Positions 59,206 to 64,000 of a stretch of DNA of 64,000 nt are shown in pieces (the stretch's first letter is position 1; every line of letters begins with the position of its first letter). The stretch lies in NCBI GenBank assembly GCA_015039315.1, contig WIDE01000085.1:62001-126000 (forward strand). The letters run 5' to 3'. Both the position numbers and the translations under genes were made by a program. The notes beneath the pieces were generated by a model. The model was not told the origin of the DNA. It did no database searches and saw only the letters and a program-made list of their open reading frames with translations. The DNA is from Clavulina sp. PMI_390 (Eukaryota; Basidiomycota; Agaricomycetes; Cantharellales; Hydnaceae).

Positions 59206-61607
59206 ATGTCGCGATTCCCCAAAGAACTGAACGTTGACGGCGATGGTGACGAATCGCATGGAGGGTTTTACTCGCCTTCAGAGCTCAACGTGATGCGTCG
59301 AGCGTCAAAGTCATTCGAGAACTTGGTCGCGCTCGCGAATGACCAAGAACGTCTAAAAGCTGCTCGGAAGGTAGCTCGAAAGGCTGTGTGGAGAGACACC
59401 GGCGAGGCACCAGTCCAACTAGACACATTCTTAGAGTGTCTACAGCATGCATCCAAGGGCGGACTACGTGAGTTTCTCTCGAGACACTCTGTCGCATCAT
59501 AGATGGATCTCACGCATGCGAGACGTGTTCTGACCCCCACGATACTATTCAACAGGCGCCGGACTCCTCGCGGGTGCAATCCGCTCGGGGATCAATATCT
59601 TTATTCTCGTTTTTCGGACGATTCGAGCACCAAAGTTCGTCTAAACCCCACATCAATATATATCAGTCTCTCCCCACTGACGTCGTTGTATTCCCCACGC
59701 CTCCCTTCTACTCTGCTTCCGATCATAATCAACCTCTATGCGCGCACCTCTTTAGGAAATTCCGATACTCTCTGATCCTCCATGCCCTCTTTGGGTCCGA
59801 CTCGTGGCGGTTCGCCGCCATGCTTGCATCCTTCACCTTCACCTACAAGTTCCTCCTCAACTCACTACCCCTCATCCCACTTCCTGATTCACTCCACTCC
59901 CTCCGGCCCTCTCGATTGAAACGATATGGCAAGAAGCCCCAGCACATCAACCTCCGAGATCTCGAGGCTGGTCGGCAGTTCGGTGGGGACTCGCTGCTGA
60001 GTCCAGGGAGCGAGTTTAGCACGGGTCAGCATACGCCTGCGCTGACGATGCAAACTAGCAAGACGCGCCAACAACGTCAGCTTGGAGTGTCGTCCTTGAC
60101 GACAGTAACTACAGCAGCCGAGGAAGAAGAGGAAGAAGAGGACGAGGCTGATGCGCATGAGAAGCGCGAACGGAGAGGAAGCCATCTGAGTATGAAGAGT
60201 CAGGTGATGTACTCGCGGCTAGCAGGTGCGAGGTGGCATGCTGCTGTGGCTGGTGCCGTCGCTGGCCTAAGTGTGCTCTGGGAGAAGAAGGGCAGGCGGA
60301 TAACGATCGCGCAACAATTATTCGTGCGGTATGTCGCGTGATCCTCTCTTTCCTCTCCAGAGCTGATGCTAATTCTTCGGTGCGGTATAGTGGGCTACAA
60401 GGCTCATGGAACTCATGGAGTCCACGATTCGGCATCAAGATGCCTCCAGGGCTAGGGGCAGTTCTTGTCTTCACATTAGCGTAAGTGCTTCTCCGCCATT
60501 ATCACGCTTGACGAATTCTAACACTCGATCTGCAACATTCCAGGTGTGGGCCGATCATGTACTCGTTCCTCCTCAGACCAAAGGCGATCCCACGATCCTA
60601 CTACAATTGGTGCGATAAACCCAACTCATTTGGCTAAACCCAAAGCAAGCATTAACCGGCTCCCTTTTGGACTGTACAGGATTCTCGCCGCCGGGAAGAT
60701 CTACGACGAGACTATGCAAATCAATCGAGACCTCGTATGGACCGGCAAATTCAACATCGAGACATTCGAGAGGCTAACAAAGAAGAGGGTGCGACAGCCA
60801 TCACATACTCCTATCCTCGGCCGAGTGAACCACGACTGACTCGTTTACGCTTCTGAATAGGGCCACACTCCTCGCAACCAAGCCATCCTCGACCAAATCC
60901 TTGCCCGCGCCAAGGAAGGCGACTTCAGCGGTCTCACCAACGGTACATGCGAGATCATCCACCCATGGCTCGATTCGTGCACGTACGTCGAAGTCGAGCG
61001 CTTCGTCTCTGTCTTCACGTGGATGTTCCCCGTCTACGGTGCTCTTCACGTTATCCCTATGATCCTGTTCAAGCGGGGCCAGTTCATGAAGGAGCCGTTG
61101 ATGATGCTCTTGCGGAGCTTGAAGGGGACTGTGAGGAGCTCGACGTTCTTGTCTGTCTTCGTGTTCATCTATCAGAGTGAGTCCTTTAACATTGCGCTAC
61201 CCCGACTCTCGAATTCGTACTGATCCCATCCTCGAATCCTAGGCTTACTCTGCTTGAAGAACCAAGCACATGCCGCAGAGTGGTCCAAGTCCAACCTCCC
61301 ACCAAAAGTCCGCCAAGCGCTCGTAGGCCGCGCATCCTTCTGGGCTCTCGCATTCTCCGTCGGTCTCTCCTTGTTCGTCGAGGAACCTCGCAGACGCGCC
61401 GAATTGGCGATGTACGTCCTCCCGCGTGGACTCGAGAGTGCGTGGAGTATTATGCGCGGGAAAGGATACGTACCGTTCATTCCGTTTGGAGATGCGGTTC
61501 TGAGCGCGTCGGCGATGGGTATGGTGATGGCGACGTACCAGAATGATCCTGAGCATTTGAGCGGGCTGGTGAGACGGGTGTTGTATCAGTTCATTGGGCC
61601 GAATTGA
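59206..61607 (+). CDS. TMEM135-like multi-pass membrane protein
   Basis: About eight exons. The ATG at 59206 starts MSRFPKELNVDGDGDE. Exon 1 has a soluble N-terminus ending LECLQHASKGGLR; the next exon GAGLLAGAIRSGINIFILVF is a membrane-type segment; then FRYSLILHALFGSDSWRFAA. A long acidic insert follows (near 60110-60150, a run of Glu and Asp). Later exons read WHAAVAGAVAGLSVLWEKKG, KMPPGLGAVLVFTLACGPIM, HPWLDSCTYVEVERF and MKEPLMMLLRSLKGTVRSS. The protein ends LYQFIGPN with TGA at 61605-61607. The Gly/Ala-rich helices recall the TMEM135 / Tim17-like peroxisomal or mitochondrial membrane proteins; family assignment is from memory. A role in organelle lipid handling is possible but not shown by the sequence. 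Confidence 0.8.
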
Positions 61608-62250
61608 TTTGTACAGAAACAATAGGGTTGTGCTACTTGTACGACCTACCCTATTCCACTGGAGGGAGTCATTCGTGTTCATTTTGATAGAGCGTCACAG
61701 TCCTTTGTGCTTTCCAGCTCGCCTCTACGTTCCCAAATCGCATATTTGTGATACATCTGCTTCATCCCACCCCCTAACACACCACGAATGCCATTACAGG
61801 ATGTGAGTTCGTGGTAGATTGGCGTCGATAGGCCAGATCTTTTGGGAGAACCTAAGGAGGAAGTGTCGCTGAATATCGTTGTTTTGATGGCAAAAACTAG
61901 ATGGTATTCAACACCAAATGTATGTACAGGTGGCTATTGTAAGTAGTAGAGAAGAGACCGCTATGAAGATTGAGAGTGGTATGTGTGGTACAGTACAGGA
62001 CTACATTTGAGAAGCCAGTGCAGACGTGAGACGCATTAAACATCTGAGCCTGTTGTAACGGCGTTGAGATGGAGGAAGCAGTGTCTTACGAAGTCGCGGA
62101 TGGGCAGGAAATAAAGCTCTGAAGAAATTGATCAACAATGAGAAGAGGGAGGAGTGATGCCAGCACCGATGAAACAAGAAAGAAGTTATAGAGGCTAGAG
62201 CTCCAATAGATAGAGGAAACGAGGGTAACTTGCCGGAGTAGAGCTTGCTA
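61608..62250. other. Convergent intergenic
   Basis: About 640 bp between facing stop codons, presumably 3' UTRs. No gene was recognised. Confidence 0.6.
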
Positions 62251-64000
62251 TCACCATCGTACTCGTCGCTCACGATCTCGCTCGTGGTCCCGTTCTCTAT
62301 CTCGAGGCATGCCTGTCGGTCGTCGCCCAAGGACAGGCCGAGGCCGCATTGGCTCCGGGGCATCGAAAGCTATAGTAGGCTTGGTAGGCACGGGTGGCGG
62401 GGCCGACTCTTCCACTTTGCCAGGCTTAGGCTCAACAGCAGGTAGCCCTTTCGCCAGCCTATGGACCATCTGAGCGAACTCTTGATGGGCAATGTCCAAG
62501 TCCTGCTTGCGTGTCCCTGTAAGAGTGCACTCAAATGTGCCGTTGGCTGGTTCCTTGATGTACGCATCAACTTGCATAGCACCCAGGTGGTTCAGGCACT
62601 GAGCGGTGTTGATACCCTCGTAGAAGGAATCAGAGATGCGCACGGCGACTTGCGTCAGACGGCGAAGTCGATCCTGGAAAGAAAAGTTACAAAACAGAAT
62701 ATGAGCGATTACGATACGGCGAAGAAAAAAAACACTGGCGCTACCTCAATATCGTCGATGGCAATCTTTAGTTGCGCAGGAGGCCCTCGGACCTTCAAGA
62801 CCGAGTCCTTCGCAGTGGCGTCGCTTGGGCCTCTGGCCATCATTTCCTTGTCCCATGCAGGGCGCTTAGTCTCGTCTGGGAAGAGGAACCGGACTCCGAG
62901 GCGCCTCTCCAAGTCATGAAGAGATCGCATCTCCGCTCCGTTAGGGAAGTTCTTCAGGTCATCCCATCGCCTGAACAGGTGCGAATTCTTGATCGCATGT
63001 TGCTTCCACGGTGACACTTTCGTTCCCCAGACGACCTTAGTACGATGGCTGTTGTGGTGATCGACAGCCTCTCGCAGTCCTTCCATCAGTCGTACTATGA
63101 TGTTGGGAGGAAGCCATAGACAGACTGTCATCTCATAACCTTTTGCGGTTTCATGGCCATCATCCGAGCTACGATGTAACAATATCTACTGTGAGCTGAA
63201 TCCCTAGATCAAACGGGATGAGACACATACATCGTAAACATCTGGCGAGCCTCCTCTTCGTCCTCGGGTCCACCGGCCTTTGCGATCAACCGGGGCAGTT
63301 CGATGGTTAGGAGACGGCGCAAATCTTTGCTCCATGGTACAAGATAGTGAGTTTCCTTCTCAGCATCGACTGTACAAGCAAACGCCATAACGCGCTGATA
63401 CGCGTCAGGCAAGAGCGTTGTTGGCCCTATGATTGCCACAGTCGTGGTCTCTTGCTGAATGACGATGCGGGTCTTCGTCTCGTTCTGTAAGTGCTGACAG
63501 ATCGCCTGCAGGCCGATGCGACGAGTAGCTCGGGGGGACAGCTGGAGCCATTTTGCCTCATTATGTTCCTCAAAATCTAGGAACCTCCTCGAAAGTTCTC
63601 GCGACGCCGATTCGACGGCCATAAAGTCGCCGTAGACCACAATACGCGTGGGCTTAATCTCGATGGCGACTTGATGACGTTTTTCGAATGCGGTTTCCTC
63701 GCTGTGGGGAGACTGCGCATTGTCATTGATATCAAACCCAAGCGGTGGTACGAAAGCACGAACGCGCCTCATCGATGGTGATGCCCCAAAATAAGAGTTA
63801 CTATTATTCGTATGTAGTTTTCTCCCGAACATGGCCTGGATGGAGGGCAGGGATGACTCGCTTTCAGCAGAGACATTGCTCTAAAGCCAGAAGGGAAATC
63901 AGGAGGATTGCCTGTCAATCCATACTATTTGCTACACTCACAATTGAATCGGAATGGGTCAGTGTAAGGACAGGCTTGAGATGTTCGCTCGTGGAAGACT
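62251..64000 (-). CDS. KH-like repeat protein, partial (5' end beyond window)
   Basis: The gene enters from the right edge. Exons at about 63942-64000, 63213-63880, 62751-63178 and 62251-62675 join in phase. The last donor and acceptor are GTAGCG and CTTTCCAG. The protein has several units of the shape (V/I)xxGxxxxxxxAxxxL: RIVVYGDFMAVESASRELS, VAIIGPTTLLPDAYQRVMAFA, LKVRGPPAQLKIAIDDIED and CTLTGTRKQDLDIAHQEFA. Such units recall the second half of KH RNA-binding modules, but the GxxG loop is not evident. The C-terminus is Pro-rich then Arg/Asp/Glu-rich (RDRERDHERDRE), ending RRVRW at 62251. RNA binding, perhaps mitochondrial or nuclear, is a guess; the family is not recognised with certainty. 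Confidence 0.7.

Noticed and set aside
1..64000. Secondary metabolite cluster with a core synthase
   Set aside because: No PKS, NRPS, terpene cyclase or prenyltransferase signature was found on either strand.

Overview
The window looks like nuclear DNA of a filamentous basidiomycete, most likely an Agaricomycete. Genes sit on both strands and are broken by many short introns of roughly 45-70 bp with GT..AG borders. The protein families (tandem membrane P450s, expanded SDR reductases, an F-box protein, a group III histidine-kinase relative) fit that lineage. I saw no tRNA, rRNA, CRISPR array or recognisable transposon. An assembly gap of 480 N lies at 35228-35707. All exon calls come from reading splice signals by eye against paralogues within the window.

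Layout. (1) 1-24.2 kb: six head-to-tail cytochrome P450 genes on the minus strand. The first is cut by the left edge. Interleaved are one intact NAD(P)-dependent extended-SDR reductase (called KR here, 11.1-12.4 kb), a short KR 3'-exon relic (16.6 kb) and a decayed KR pseudogene (21.7-22.8 kb). This suggests that a KR-P450 unit was triplicated and that two of the KR copies then decayed. (2) 24.2-33.2 kb: three aldehyde dehydrogenase genes (two plus, one minus). (3) 34.7-38.4 kb: two KR genes in a tandem duplication of about 2.4 kb; the first contains the gap. (4) 38.9-42.7 kb: a protein made only of HAMP repeats, resembling a Nik1-type hybrid kinase without its kinase half, and a convergent F-box gene. 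(5) 43.3-58.2 kb: six more KR genes on both strands and a fourth aldehyde dehydrogenase. (6) 58.3-64 kb: what looks like a conserved housekeeping edge, with an AIM19-like small membrane protein, a TMEM135-like membrane protein and a KH-like repeat protein that runs off the right edge.

How the genes may work together (inference): the P450s could hydroxylate a lipophilic substrate, the KRs could interconvert carbonyl and alcohol groups, and the aldehyde dehydrogenases could oxidise aldehydes to acids. Such a set could serve detoxification or catabolism of fatty or aromatic (wood-derived) compounds. No PKS, NRPS, terpene synthase, transporter or pathway regulator is visible, so this is better described as a clustered expansion of oxidoreductases than as a proven biosynthetic cluster. 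Shared promoter motifs, a nested inverted repeat, a KR with its catalytic Tyr replaced by Phe, and the kinase-less HAMP protein are the points most worth checking.
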